From contig NC_020186.1 in the NCBI RefSeq assembly GCF_000315915.1, positions 62,001 to 126,000 of the forward strand: a DNA stretch of 64,000 bases, in the 5' to 3' direction. The notes beneath the pieces are model-generated. The model was given only the letters and a program-made list of their open reading frames with translations. It was not told the DNA's origin and made no database searches. The DNA comes from Henningerozyma blattae CBS 6284. Its lineage: Eukaryota > Ascomycota > Saccharomycetes > Saccharomycetales > Saccharomycetaceae. The translations under genes and the position numbers were made by a program. Shown here piece by piece: positions 29,049-38,632 of this stretch (positions are counted from its first letter, which is position 1; each line of letters starts with the position of its first letter).

Positions 29049-30812
29049 TTAATAATCGAAAAGATCAGTAGTCAATTGCTTGTAGACACCTATTTGGAAA
29101 TTCTGCATATTTTCCATAAAGGAGACTTGGATATTTAAATTGTTTGGTATTGCACATAACCAAATTCTTGTCTTATAGAATTTGAACAATTCTTTAATCA
29201 AATCTCTGAAATCATTTCTTTCATTGCATAAATAATAAAACGTTAGTTTTTTATGATCGAATTGGAATTCTGAATTTAACAATTGAATATTCAAATTTGA
29301 ATTGTTCGATAATTTCAATTTAGCGAATTGTAAAGCCTTTAATTCATCGTTATATTTATTTTTCAAATTATTGGTGACTTCCCAAGGAGTTGCAAATCTT
29401 AAAACTTGTTTAGAAGGAATGATTAATTGAGTCAGTTCTTTTAAATCATAAAATTTCAATTCCTTTTGTTCGAAAATATAGTTTATAAATAAAGTGTTTT
29501 GAATATGATCTAATTTATTAGTAATTAAAGAATCAAAATGGATTTTTTTCTTCAAGAAATTTAAAAGAATGGCTAGTTTGAAATCTAAAGTTGGTTCCAC
29601 AACCATAGCCAAATCTTTACCACGATCACCATCAATGATGATTAAATCATAACGTTTCATTATCAGTTTAGTATCTTTGGGGGTGGATAATAATTCCAAC
29701 TTCCCATTTTTCAAAGTGACTAAGGCCAAAGGTTTATAATCTTGATTATTGGAATTGCATTCTATTAAATATTGAATGAATTTATTCAATTTGACATGGA
29801 AATTGGCATTAGTGGAAATAGACAATTTCAACGAGTCAATATAATCAGTGACCAAATCCATGGAAAAATATTGTAATGAATAATTCTTGTATAACGACAA
29901 GAGATCGTTAGACGTGATGATATAATTATTATTTAACAGTATAAGACCATTATCCAAGGGTAAAGACGTCAGTGGGTTAGTCTTTGTGGTTAGATATTGT
30001 TGATTCTTGGAAAGATATGGCTGAGTATTTCTACGGGAACGAGTAGGTGGTGCCGACACAGGAGTAGGGGTGTTAGTAGAGGCAATACTAGACGCCGCAG
30101 ACGCAGTAGACCCAGTATTAGGTGTGGCATTATTTGTAGCAGTATTAGGTGCGGCAGCAGAAGCAGTGGTTGGCGGGTAAAGCGATGATGAAGTGTTCTG
30201 AAGAGACGGACCTGTCAAGGAATTTTGTGTCGAAGTATTCTGAAGTAACGAGTTTTGTAACGGATTATTATTGCTATTGTTATTAACTGGTGTGTAATAT
30301 GGATAAAATGGTGAAGTGTTATGAGAAGTGCTATGAGAGGCAATTAGAGAATCTGAAATGTAAGAAGAACGACGGTCTGGGAAATTGAGAGTAAGACCCG
30401 ATGAGATACCAGAAGAGACACTGGAGATTCCAGAAGGTAGCCCCGAAGAAGGAAGACCTGAAGAAATACCAGATGTTATACCAGAAGGGATGCCCGGAGT
30501 TATACCAGATGGCAAGGTCTGTGCTATAGCATTAGCATTGGCGGTAACAACAGGATTGTCCCAACCAGTGATAAAGTCCGGATGATTCTTGACAAAGTCA
30601 TGAGTTCTGTCATTTCTATCAAATTTGAGGTTGTTGTTGTTGTTGCTGTTGTCGAGCTTATCAGGTCGCTCGCCGCCCCTGTCATGGTCACGTTGCTCAC
30701 CACTTAACGACTTACCAGAAGCGTTACGGAAGAGCAAGTTCTCGTAATAGTTCTTAAGGGCGACGTTGTCTGAGATGCTGGTAGTGCTGTTAATAGAGGG
30801 CAGGTCGGACAT
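29049..30812 (-). CDS. PSP1: PSP1 C-terminal domain protein (Psp1/YLR177W family)
   Basis: 587 residues if translation starts at the ATG at 30812 (MSDLPSINSTT). The frame stays open to 30974, but the extra 54 residues are Arg/Ser-rich and lie over a GC-rich promoter-like stretch. The N-terminal half is Ser/Thr/Asn/Pro/Gly-rich with short repeats (SGIPSGITSGISSGLPSS). The C-terminal 280 residues are ordered and end with a PSP1-type domain (LDHIQNTLFINYIF, FYYLCNERNDFRDLIKELF, KTRIWLCAI). S. cerevisiae Psp1 is a low-complexity RNA-granule-associated protein that suppresses DNA polymerase alpha mutants at high dose; YLR177W is its paralogue and lies next to TFS1, matching this position. Confidence 0.85.
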   Translation of the reverse strand: MSDLPSINSTTSISDNVALKNYYENLLFRNASGKSLSGEQRDHDRGGERPDKLDNSNNNNNLKFDRNDRTHDFVKNHPDFITGWDNPVVTANANAIAQTLPSGITPGIPSGITSGISSGLPSSGLPSGISSVSSGISSGLTLNFPDRRSSYISDSLIASHSTSHNTSPFYPYYTPVNNNSNNNPLQNSLLQNTSTQNSLTGPSLQNTSSSLYPPTTASAAAPNTATNNATPNTGSTASAASSIASTNTPTPVSAPPTRSRRNTQPYLSKNQQYLTTKTNPLTSLPLDNGLILLNNNYIITSNDLLSLYKNYSLQYFSMDLVTDYIDSLKLSISTNANFHVKLNKFIQYLIECNSNNQDYKPLALVTLKNGKLELLSTPKDTKLIMKRYDLIIIDGDRGKDLAMVVEPTLDFKLAILLNFLKKKIHFDSLITNKLDHIQNTLFINYIFEQKELKFYDLKELTQLIIPSKQVLRFATPWEVTNNLKNKYNDELKALQFAKLKLSNNSNLNIQLLNSEFQFDHKKLTFYYLCNERNDFRDLIKELFKFYKTRIWLCAIPNNLNIQVSFMENMQNFQIGVYKQLTTDLFDY

Positions 30813-31290
30813 GGCGCAGTTGTTGCTAGTAGTTGATGATATAGAGGGAGAGCAGAGGGCTGTCCAGATAAGCGACAAGCTTGTATGAAGCGTGGAGCGT
30901 GGAGGGCGAAACGAGGCGAGAGTGAAACGAGCGCGAAAATAGCGAGAGTGAAAATAGCAACGTGAAGCGAGCACGAAAAGCGGGGGTGGCGGGGTTAGGG
31001 TTGAACATGCAGTGATCCGGGGTTATTCGAGAATTGGGGCAGGGTTACAAATGGTGTGTGGGTGCTGGTGTCAGGATGGAAAATATTGGTGTAAGGGTTG
31101 TGGTGTGGAGGTGTCAGGGCTGGGAAATAGGGTTGCAAATAGGGTTGCGAGTTAGGGTTGCGAGTTTGGACAACAGTATATTATATAAGTATGTATGTGT
31201 ATGCGCTTATATATATATGTAAATATGTATAGTTTTATCACAATCATATGCCACTCAACATTCTTCATCGTTAATAGAGTCCTCAAGTCG
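30813..31290. promoter_or_regulatory. GC-rich divergent promoter with SCB-like and telomere-like (Rap1-like) sites
   Basis: The shared upstream region of the PSP1-like gene and PFA4 is unusually GC-rich for this genome; 30901-30960 has 31 G+C of 60. CGCGAAA (30932-30938) and CACGAAA (30972-30978) fit the SBF consensus CRCGAAA. GGTGTGTGGGTG at 31053-31064 matches the yeast telomeric Rap1 binding core. Around it are several (A)GGGTTG and GGTGTG words, including two close copies of TTAGGGTTG-like sequence near 30995 and 31150. Function is inferred from motifs only. Confidence 0.5.
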
Positions 31291-32424
31291 ATGGTGATTG
31301 AATTTTCACGGCCATGGTATGGGGTGGCTATCCCTTCGTGCATCATTTTCACTCTTACTACTGTCTCGTATTTTGGCATTCTTCAAGATGTGTTAACCAC
31401 TAATCAAACCATTTGGTATTTCACTACCGCGATTATGATCTCTTATTCATACTATTTGGCCATCGTGACTCCTCCTACTCCCGCTCCAAGCACCTTAACT
31501 CAATCTTTTATCAGTGATGTAATGAATAATGAAAATGATATTTTCCCCACCACGACATGTAAGAAATGTAAAAAAATTAAATTACCAAGAGCTCATCATT
31601 GTAAAACTTGCAATACATGTGTCGTTATGATGGATCATCATTGTCCATGGACGATGAATTGTGTAGGCTATACAAATTATCCTCATTTCATTCGTTTTCT
31701 AGCTTGGGTTATCATTTCCACTACAAATTTACTATCTCAATTAATTAAACAAGCTTACAAATTATATATTTACAGAAATTCGCCATTCCATCTTTATCAA
31801 AATGTAAAATATAAGATCATCATTCTCACCTTATTGATCCCTGGTACGATCTTTGTTTGGTTAACTGTTCTACTATTACTACTGAAGACCCTTCAAAATC
31901 AAATTTGGAATGGAATGACTCAAATCGAATATTGGCAATTTGAAATGATTGAAAATAAATATTTCCAATCCAAATCATCAAAAGTAGCCTTACAACTTCA
32001 ATTATTAGAAAACTTGCTGAATTTTTATAATAAAAAATTATCCACCGATTCCATTACTAAGATTCAAAAATTAATTAGTTCATTACAAAATGGTGCTCGT
32101 TGGAATACTTCTTTCCATTCTATAATAAATTTCCCCTATGATTTGGGCCTCTCCAATAATATCACAACTACAATGGGGTCATTAAACCCATTATCTTGGT
32201 TTAATCCTTGGTATACTCCCTTAACTGCTTCCTATAATAAAATTAATGAATTTGCAATTTGGGATGATAATGAAACTCATGATAATATAAAAGATATGCT
32301 ATTATGCTTGCCTTGGCCATTAAATTATTCAAATAATTCTACTTTCCAAGATGGTGAATTGGTAGTCAAATCTAATGATTATGGTGAGACTTTACAAGAT
32401 TTTGGTGTAGATTATGATGATTAA
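31291..32424 (+). CDS. PFA4: DHHC palmitoyltransferase
   Basis: 378 residues from the ATG at 31291, exactly the S. cerevisiae Pfa4 length. The frame is open from 31195, but those 32 extra residues have no counterpart. Pfa4 is an ER enzyme that S-palmitoylates chitin synthase Chs3 and amino-acid permeases. Two N-terminal membrane segments (about 8-30 and 42-60) precede the cysteine-rich domain with C90-x2-C93, HHCKTCNTCV and the catalytic DHHC at 115-118, followed by PWTMNCVGYTNYPHFIRF and two further membrane segments (about 132-150 and 175-200). The C-terminus GETLQDFGVDYDD matches Pfa4 (ESLDDFGVDVDMEY). It is the first gene of a block shared with the S. cerevisiae YOL003-YOL013 and YMR001-YMR008 regions. 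Confidence 0.95.
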   Translation: MVIEFSRPWYGVAIPSCIIFTLTTVSYFGILQDVLTTNQTIWYFTTAIMISYSYYLAIVTPPTPAPSTLTQSFISDVMNNENDIFPTTTCKKCKKIKLPRAHHCKTCNTCVVMMDHHCPWTMNCVGYTNYPHFIRFLAWVIISTTNLLSQLIKQAYKLYIYRNSPFHLYQNVKYKIIILTLLIPGTIFVWLTVLLLLLKTLQNQIWNGMTQIEYWQFEMIENKYFQSKSSKVALQLQLLENLLNFYNKKLSTDSITKIQKLISSLQNGARWNTSFHSIINFPYDLGLSNNITTTMGSLNPLSWFNPWYTPLTASYNKINEFAIWDDNETHDNIKDMLLCLPWPLNYSNNSTFQDGELVVKSNDYGETLQDFGVDYDD

Positions 32425-32754
32425 AATTATGAACTGTGATAATGATTCCCTCACAGAAATGTGACAATACTGATCTATCGTAGAAGCACGATAATAATAA
32501 TGATTATGCAAAATTGGTATTATATTAATTTGTAAATATATAAATAACATAAATATATATATATATATAAGTGCATGATAATATGGTATGAATTTTTCTT
32601 TCTCACTCATTTACTCACTAACTTTCTCTATTTTTTCTATTTTAAAGGACCTGCCTAAATTTCAATTACAATTCGACAAATAAATGTCATAAAAATAAAT
32701 CTATTTTTGTTTGTTCGATTTTTTGTTTGTTCGATTACTTCTTCATCATCACTC
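32425..32754. other. Intergenic, convergent 3' ends of PFA4 and CDC5
   Basis: 330 AT-rich bases with a short TA run near 32550-32570. No gene seen. Confidence 0.7.
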
Positions 32755-35118
32755 CTATTTCATACCAGTATCATCATTTATTGATACAATGCTTGATTTG
32801 ATTTTTAATGATTCTTTAATCAATGATAATTTTTCTAAAAATTTACATGAAGAATAATCTGGTATTTCTCCCAATTTTAATATTTCAATTAATGGATAAG
32901 TTAAACTTTCATGTGTAGGAGAAATATATGTAACTAATTTACCACCATCAGATATGGCAAATTTATGATGATCTTTAAAATTAAATTGAAATGTACCATC
33001 ACTTAATTCAAACATAACAAAATCTTTATAACGTGTATATCTTCTTAAAAATACATCATCTTTATGATAATCTTCTCTAATAAATGTAGACACTCTACTT
33101 AAATTAGATTTCATATATTTAGTGAAAAAATCAACAACTTCTAAATGTCTAATTAATTCATTGGGTTTTTCATTTAATAAATAATGACTGGCTACCCAAC
33201 CTTCATTTTTATCATAATTAATATACCAAAATTCTTCAGCATCTGCCAATCTTAAAATAGTGGAACCATTATTAAATAATACACCAATATCTTCAGTGGA
33301 TAATTGATAAGAAAACCCATGTTTATTTGAATAATCAACCCATTTAGTAACAACAATGGGGTGTTTAATTTTAGGTAATCTTGATGGTGGTAATCCACCC
33401 ATTTTTTTTTGAGCTTCGGCTTCTAATATACCACTCAATGTTAAATGACATTCACTGGCTAAAATTCTTAAAGATATTTCACAATTAATTCGATTTGTAG
33501 AACTTGCAATTAAATGTTTCTTGGCATTAGCTTGTTGAGCTCTGCGAAGTCTTGCCTCTCTGGCTAAATCATTCAATTTTCTTTGGGCTTCAATATCAAT
33601 AACTTCTTTATATTTATTCTTAGTACCTCCTGGTGATAACGAATATGGTAAAATTGTATGTTGATTATATTTTTCTAAATCATTCTCAATTAATTGTAAA
33701 ATCTTATTAGTAGTAGAATCATTCGTTATTTCATTATCAACTGCACTAGAAATATTGTTTGTAGATAAAATAGTACCATTATTGCCTTTATTGTCAGGTA
33801 GAATTAATCCTGATTGTATCATACAATTTCTAAAATTATTTAATGATTCATTTGGAGTTAAAAATTGATCATATTCTGGAATTTCGGTGAAAACTGTATT
33901 GGAAGTCATTGATGGGAATGTTCCTCTAAACCAAACGTATTCCATAATTTCGTTAATCGATGGTCTTGCAATAGGATCATTAATTAAAATATCTTGAATT
34001 AATGTCTTTGCCTCTTGAGATATCGATTTATTTATTGGGAATGTATATTCACTATTTTTAATTCTTGAATATATTGTATTAACATCTTTGGCTTGGAAAG
34101 GTGGTTTGCCAATCAATAAAGCAAAAATCATAACACCAATAGACCAAATATCAACTTCATATGAATGACCAGAATGCTTACCTAAAAGAACTTCAGGTGC
34201 AATATAATTAGGTGTACCACAAACTGTATATTTTCTTTCACGATCGTTGGCTAATACAGCAGCAAGACCAAAATCACCAATTTTTAAATTATAATTTTCA
34301 TCGAAAAAAATATTACCTAATTTTAAATCTCTATGAATAACTCTTCTTGAATGCATATATTTAATTGCACCACAAATTTGAACTGTGAAAAAACGAACTT
34401 CTGGCTCAGTTAATATTTTTCTTTTTTTCAATAATTCCATTAGAGATCCATTAGGACACATACCTAAAAGGATATAAACATTAATGTGATCTTCGAAACA
34501 ATCAACGAATTGAACAATGTTTTGATGCTTCATACTTTTATGAATTTGAATTTCAGATAATAATTTTCTTCTTGTCTTTTCTGTTTTGATAGAAATCTTG
34601 GCAACAGTCTTTGCAGCAAATATTTTCCCAGATTCATCTTTAATTTGGAAACAACGAGCAAACCCACCTTCACCAAGGAACTGACCTCTTCTATAATCTC
34701 TTCCTCTTGTCTTAATCAAAGAAGGAGGTGTTTTACATAAAGAAGATAATTTTTCCTTCTTCTTTTTTGTAGCTGGCCTCATCTGTTGTTGTTGTTGTTG
34801 CTGCTGCTGCTGCTGCTGGTTTTGGTTCTGGTTTTGGCTTTGAATTTGAATATTAATATTTTGTTGTTGTTGATTAGGGTCATAAAGATGTTCTTCAGTT
34901 CTCTTATTATTCTTATTAGGTTGTAAGTTTGAATAATAATTCTCCTTTTCTTCTTGGTTAGCCCTACTTATTGGAGTTTCAATGCTTTTCAAGTTATTGT
35001 TTGTATTATTATTGTTATTACCATTTTGAGTTGAAATTTTTTTCACGGGAGTTCTAGTAGCTCCATTAGGATATAGGTTCAATCTGTGATCGTTATTATG
35101 TAAAGGTGCTAACGACAT
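32755..35118 (-). CDS. CDC5: Polo-like kinase
   Basis: 787 residues from MSLAPL at 35118, which aligns with the S. cerevisiae Cdc5 start MSLGPL; the frame extends eight codons further upstream. Cdc5 drives mitotic exit, adaptation to DNA damage and meiotic progression. Order: low-complexity N-terminus with a run of 12 Gln (about 101-112), KEKLSSLCKTPPSLIKTRG, kinase domain from GEGGFARC (about 149) with HRDLK, DFG and the activation segment CGTPNYIAPEV, then a linker with LPYSLSPGGTKNKYKEVIDIEAQRKLNDLAREARLRRAQQ and two polo boxes (WVDYSNKHGFSYQLSTEDIG; RYKDFVMFELSDGTFQFNF). S. cerevisiae Cdc5 has 705 residues; the excess is mainly N-terminal Asn/Gln. Confidence 0.97.
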   Translation of the reverse strand: MSLAPLHNNDHRLNLYPNGATRTPVKKISTQNGNNNNNTNNNLKSIETPISRANQEEKENYYSNLQPNKNNKRTEEHLYDPNQQQQNINIQIQSQNQNQNQQQQQQQQQQQQMRPATKKKKEKLSSLCKTPPSLIKTRGRDYRRGQFLGEGGFARCFQIKDESGKIFAAKTVAKISIKTEKTRRKLLSEIQIHKSMKHQNIVQFVDCFEDHINVYILLGMCPNGSLMELLKKRKILTEPEVRFFTVQICGAIKYMHSRRVIHRDLKLGNIFFDENYNLKIGDFGLAAVLANDRERKYTVCGTPNYIAPEVLLGKHSGHSYEVDIWSIGVMIFALLIGKPPFQAKDVNTIYSRIKNSEYTFPINKSISQEAKTLIQDILINDPIARPSINEIMEYVWFRGTFPSMTSNTVFTEIPEYDQFLTPNESLNNFRNCMIQSGLILPDNKGNNGTILSTNNISSAVDNEITNDSTTNKILQLIENDLEKYNQHTILPYSLSPGGTKNKYKEVIDIEAQRKLNDLAREARLRRAQQANAKKHLIASSTNRINCEISLRILASECHLTLSGILEAEAQKKMGGLPPSRLPKIKHPIVVTKWVDYSNKHGFSYQLSTEDIGVLFNNGSTILRLADAEEFWYINYDKNEGWVASHYLLNEKPNELIRHLEVVDFFTKYMKSNLSRVSTFIREDYHKDDVFLRRYTRYKDFVMFELSDGTFQFNFKDHHKFAISDGGKLVTYISPTHESLTYPLIEILKLGEIPDYSSCKFLEKLSLIKESLKIKSSIVSINDDTGMK

Positions 35119-35639
35119 AATGATGGTATTATTATTAAACACGGAAGGTGGGAATTATGCGATTATAAATAAGGAAACAATATGTACCTTCAATAATTTC
35201 CAAATTTTTTTTATAACTTCTAAAATTCTATAATTGTAACTATGTCAATTATCAAGTATGAAAAGATATAACTTCAATGGAATCTAATATTATCTCAATG
35301 CAATTCTAACACTCAAATATGAAACCAGATACTAGCTAAGCTTGTTGCTTTGTCTTTTCTCAAATTTTTCAGATCGTACTTTTGTGGCAATATATAATTT
35401 TCTTAATTTTTCACAATTTCTTATTATTTATTATTTTGAGATTTCGTTGTATCTGTTTAATACGGAAAACAAAATAGGAAAATGATAAACAAAGGTAATA
35501 GAAAAATGAATAAAAATGTGAAGGGCTGAAAAAACAGAAAAAAAAAGAAGAGTACTTTGTCACTTATAAAGGGAGCTAGTAGTAGTGTATGTAGGTCAGT
35601 AGACTTGATGTAGCCACGTAATGGTGCTTATGTGAGAAA
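35119..35639. promoter_or_regulatory. CDC5 upstream region
   Basis: 521 AT-rich bases directly upstream of CDC5. No clear consensus site found and no gene. Confidence 0.45.
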
Positions 35640-36600
35640 TATGTATTATATATAATTAAGCTTAGAGGGATCAAAATTTACGATAAGCAAGACCAAAGAG
35701 AAGTTCAACAGCTCGAGAATCAGTGGAAGCAGGATCCTTATAAACCAGGCGACCAAGATCTGACTTCTAGTTACAGTGTAATAGCTGTTACTAGATCAAG
35801 CAGCGGTAGTCTCTCAATCGAACGACATTATAAACAAACAGTGAATGCCTGTAATTTTTGCAGTGAGAATGTTTGTTATTGTTTAGCCCGAAGCGGAGAT
35901 TTAGCGTACTGGAAAAGGATACTAAGTTTCAAGAAAACTTGAGCCCATAGGAACAACAATAACTTTCTTCGGTAGTAGCACCCTAGAGAAGAGTAGTATT
36001 GACCTTTAACTTAAGGAAAAGCACTCAGTATGCCTGTTAGAGATGTCGAGTATCCTGTTTGAGGTTTCTGCATAACAAACTGGAGGTTTATTTGGGTTTA
36101 ATGGATGGTAAGTGTTTGCCAGGAATGCGGTCTCTAGCAGTGGTAATCGGACTGTGAAGGGCATATGTGTTGCTAGTTTGGGAGACAGTATCTATTATTT
36201 GTGTAAGGTTGATTCATCCTCAATACCTTGTCTCTGAAATGGGATCTCATCAATAGCTAGGCGATATGTGGATGTATATGCGATATTGTTTGGTTAGTGC
36301 CCTAAAAAGGTAAGAGTAAGAGAAAAGTAATATAATCAATTGTTAGAAAACAGGTTCAAAATGGGCTTGTCCAATACGTGTTGAAACACACATATCTCCT
36401 GAATAAGAGGTTTATAGGGAGCTAATGGCAAAGTTCAGCAGTTGGTAAACATCCGGTAACGGAAGTCTAAGTCCCAAGCTATTAGTCTGGAGTATATCTA
36501 AAGTATCTCGTTTGAGGTATAATAGGTTTTCCAGTTGGCGCCGTAAGCATATACACCATCAAGTATTTACAAAACTAATATATCACGATAGGTGTCCCCT
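35640..36600. ncRNA. Candidate structured non-coding RNA locus (GC-raised, no ORF)
   Basis: About 960 bases without an open frame of 60 codons, but clearly richer in G+C than the flanks: 28 of 60 at 35701-35760 and 24 of 60 at 35881-35940, against 11 of 60 at 36601-36660. Local inverted repeats include a two-part stem, GTCTC/TAGCA (36130-36139) with TGCTA (36171-36175) and GAGAC (36182-36186); TCCG-GTAA-CGGA with a GNRA-type loop (36452-36463); and AAGTTT/AAACTT (35924-35940). GTATCnnGTTTGAGGT occurs at 36050 and 36503. It occupies the place where S. cerevisiae has MIX17 between CDC5 and AIM34. I could not match it to RNase P, MRP, SRP, U1, U2 or telomerase RNA from memory. A decayed gene is the alternative. 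Strand is not determined. Confidence 0.35.
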
Positions 36601-37149
36601 TGCTTTTTTCTTTTTTTAATTATTTTTACTGTTATTATTACTTCAGCTCTATTGTTTATATATTCTTGTATTTTAACTTAAAGAGGAAACACTCGCTTTT
36701 AAAGGGCACATTTGACGGACTTCAAATTGAAAAACCATAAGCGCTTTATTTTACAAAGAAATTAATTTTTTTCATATTGCTCATTGTCAAGACCAATGTA
36801 TGCTAATAATATAATTCTGAAAGAGTAATTTCTCGGAGATTCCTATTGAAGACTAGAAACTCTATACAACAGTAAACATTTTAAAATCTTTGCTCTAGAA
36901 TATTGTCTATTCAACAGAGAAAAACTTATAATCTGTTTCTCATCTGTGTATCCCCTATCAAATTTAACTAGATATGGATTTTTATATTTTCCTTTTTATT
37001 TTTCCCATGTATTATTCATAAACGCGATGCTTATACTTCCTTAAAAAAAAAAGAAAAGCACTTTCAACGATAATAAACAATGTTCAAAAAAATATACAAA
37101 AATTTAGAAAATTGATCATAATACGACCAAAAAATTCTCGACCGGAATA
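36601..37149. promoter_or_regulatory. AIM34 upstream region
   Basis: 549 AT-rich bases with T- and A-runs. No specific motif identified. Confidence 0.4.
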
Positions 37150-38205
37150 ATGAATTCTTCATACTCTTTGGTGACAAAATTGTTTTCAAAATCATCTAGT
37201 AACATACCAAGATTGCTTGTGAAAAATGCTCTACCTTCCAGATCGTTTAACAACTCATCGTTGAGGTTAGCAAGCAGCCAATTACCAATAGATCAAGCTC
37301 AATTGACCCATGATTTCCAGGGATTGTCATTAAAAGACTTAAAAAAGCAATGTGCATTACGTGGATTGAAAGTATCGGGTAAAAAGTCTATACTTTTAGG
37401 TCGATTGATTGAATTTGATACAACGTCGCCATTAAATATACCAAAAGCAAGCATCGATTCTCTGAAGAATACACCCATTCAAAATGCAAAAGTTCCAGCT
37501 GCTTTAAAAAAATTACAGAATTTGAAAAATAAGAACAATATCAAGCATTCTAAAGAAGAAATTTTAGGAGATTCGAATACCTCTCCAATTGTAAAATCCA
37601 CACCTGTATCTGCTGACCCAAGCCCGTGTGAGGCAAAGTCTACAGAAACTATTGAGCAAGTTCAAAAGCCAACTAATAAAATCCATCAGGCCATTGATCA
37701 GACTACGAACTCTGAAACTAAGAAGTATGAACTCGAGCAACAATCGAAGAGTATCAATGATGCATGCATTGCTCCTGAAAAAGATGTAGTTGAATCTAAC
37801 AATCTAAATATTGAATTATCAGCACAAGATAACTTGAAAGCGCATACCAATAAAACGAATCAAGAAGAAATTACAAGACAAATCAAGGAAGAAGAACTTG
37901 CCAAAAAATCTGAACACGAAGAACTTGCCAAGAAAGCTGAACGAGATGAACTCACAAGTGAACCCAATGAATCGAACATGCTGAAGCAATCCACATTAAA
38001 CAAAAAGCCAAAATCAAATGAAAACAGCAAACCAGAAAGTGTTATAATCGAACAACCAAGAACACCCGTAACCAATTTTTCTAAGCAAAATTACAAAAAT
38101 TCTAAACCGAACGCAACTACCGTAATAACATTAGGGGCGTTAGCAGCTCTTTGGTGGGGTCTACATGATGCTAGAGTTAAGAAAAATGATGAAGAAGGTA
38201 AATAA
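37150..38205 (+). CDS. AIM34: Mitochondrial SAP-domain protein
   Basis: 351-residue protein. The N-terminus is Ser/Arg/Lys-rich without acidic residues (to about 40), typical of a mitochondrial presequence. A SAP-type helix-extension-helix motif lies at about 56-90 (GLSLKDLKKQCALRGLKVSGKKSILLGRL; key residues L, K, G, L). A long charged low-complexity linker follows, with two near-identical copies of a short KEEELAKKSE/EHEELAKKAE unit. Near the C-terminus there is one membrane segment (ATTVITLGALAALWWGLHDA) and a basic tail. S. cerevisiae Aim34 has the same SAP-then-membrane plan in 198 residues, so the linker is much longer here. Position between CDC5 and MVP1 agrees with YMR001C-YMR003W-YMR004W. 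Molecular function is not established. Confidence 0.87.
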   Translation: MNSSYSLVTKLFSKSSSNIPRLLVKNALPSRSFNNSSLRLASSQLPIDQAQLTHDFQGLSLKDLKKQCALRGLKVSGKKSILLGRLIEFDTTSPLNIPKASIDSLKNTPIQNAKVPAALKKLQNLKNKNNIKHSKEEILGDSNTSPIVKSTPVSADPSPCEAKSTETIEQVQKPTNKIHQAIDQTTNSETKKYELEQQSKSINDACIAPEKDVVESNNLNIELSAQDNLKAHTNKTNQEEITRQIKEEELAKKSEHEELAKKAERDELTSEPNESNMLKQSTLNKKPKSNENSKPESVIIEQPRTPVTNFSKQNYKNSKPNATTVITLGALAALWWGLHDARVKKNDEEGK

Positions 38206-38632
38206 TGGACAAAAAATTGCCGTACTAACATCATTTTAAATTGTTGTAATACTTGTAAAAAATAATATCCACATTAATTGACTTTACTTTATTTCTCTTT
38301 TTTTTTATATAATTTTCTTATATATAAATTGTATTATTTATTCAGTTGACTTTCTAATTCTTTTAAATATTACTGATTAGCAATAACACAATACAGCATA
38401 ATCTATTAGGTTTAATTAACTCTCTGTATATATATTTTTTAAATGATTTTTTTTAGTTTTTCCTTTCCTGTCTTTATACTAGTTTAATTTTTTTTTCACA
38501 ATTATCGGTAGGGTATTTATTATTTTATATCAATTTAAAATTATAGTGTTCAATAAATGTTAGAAACAAAATAAGAACACAGCCATTAACTTACTCTGTC
38601 TTGAAAAAGAATAATATATCAATTGCAAATAA
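38206..38632. other. Intergenic between AIM34 and MDM12
   Basis: 427 AT-rich bases. No gene or motif recognised. Confidence 0.65.

Noticed and set aside
35119..37149. Search for a MIX17 (CHCH protein) gene expected between CDC5 and AIM34
   Set aside because: No frame with twin CX9C motifs found on either strand; the gene appears absent from this position.
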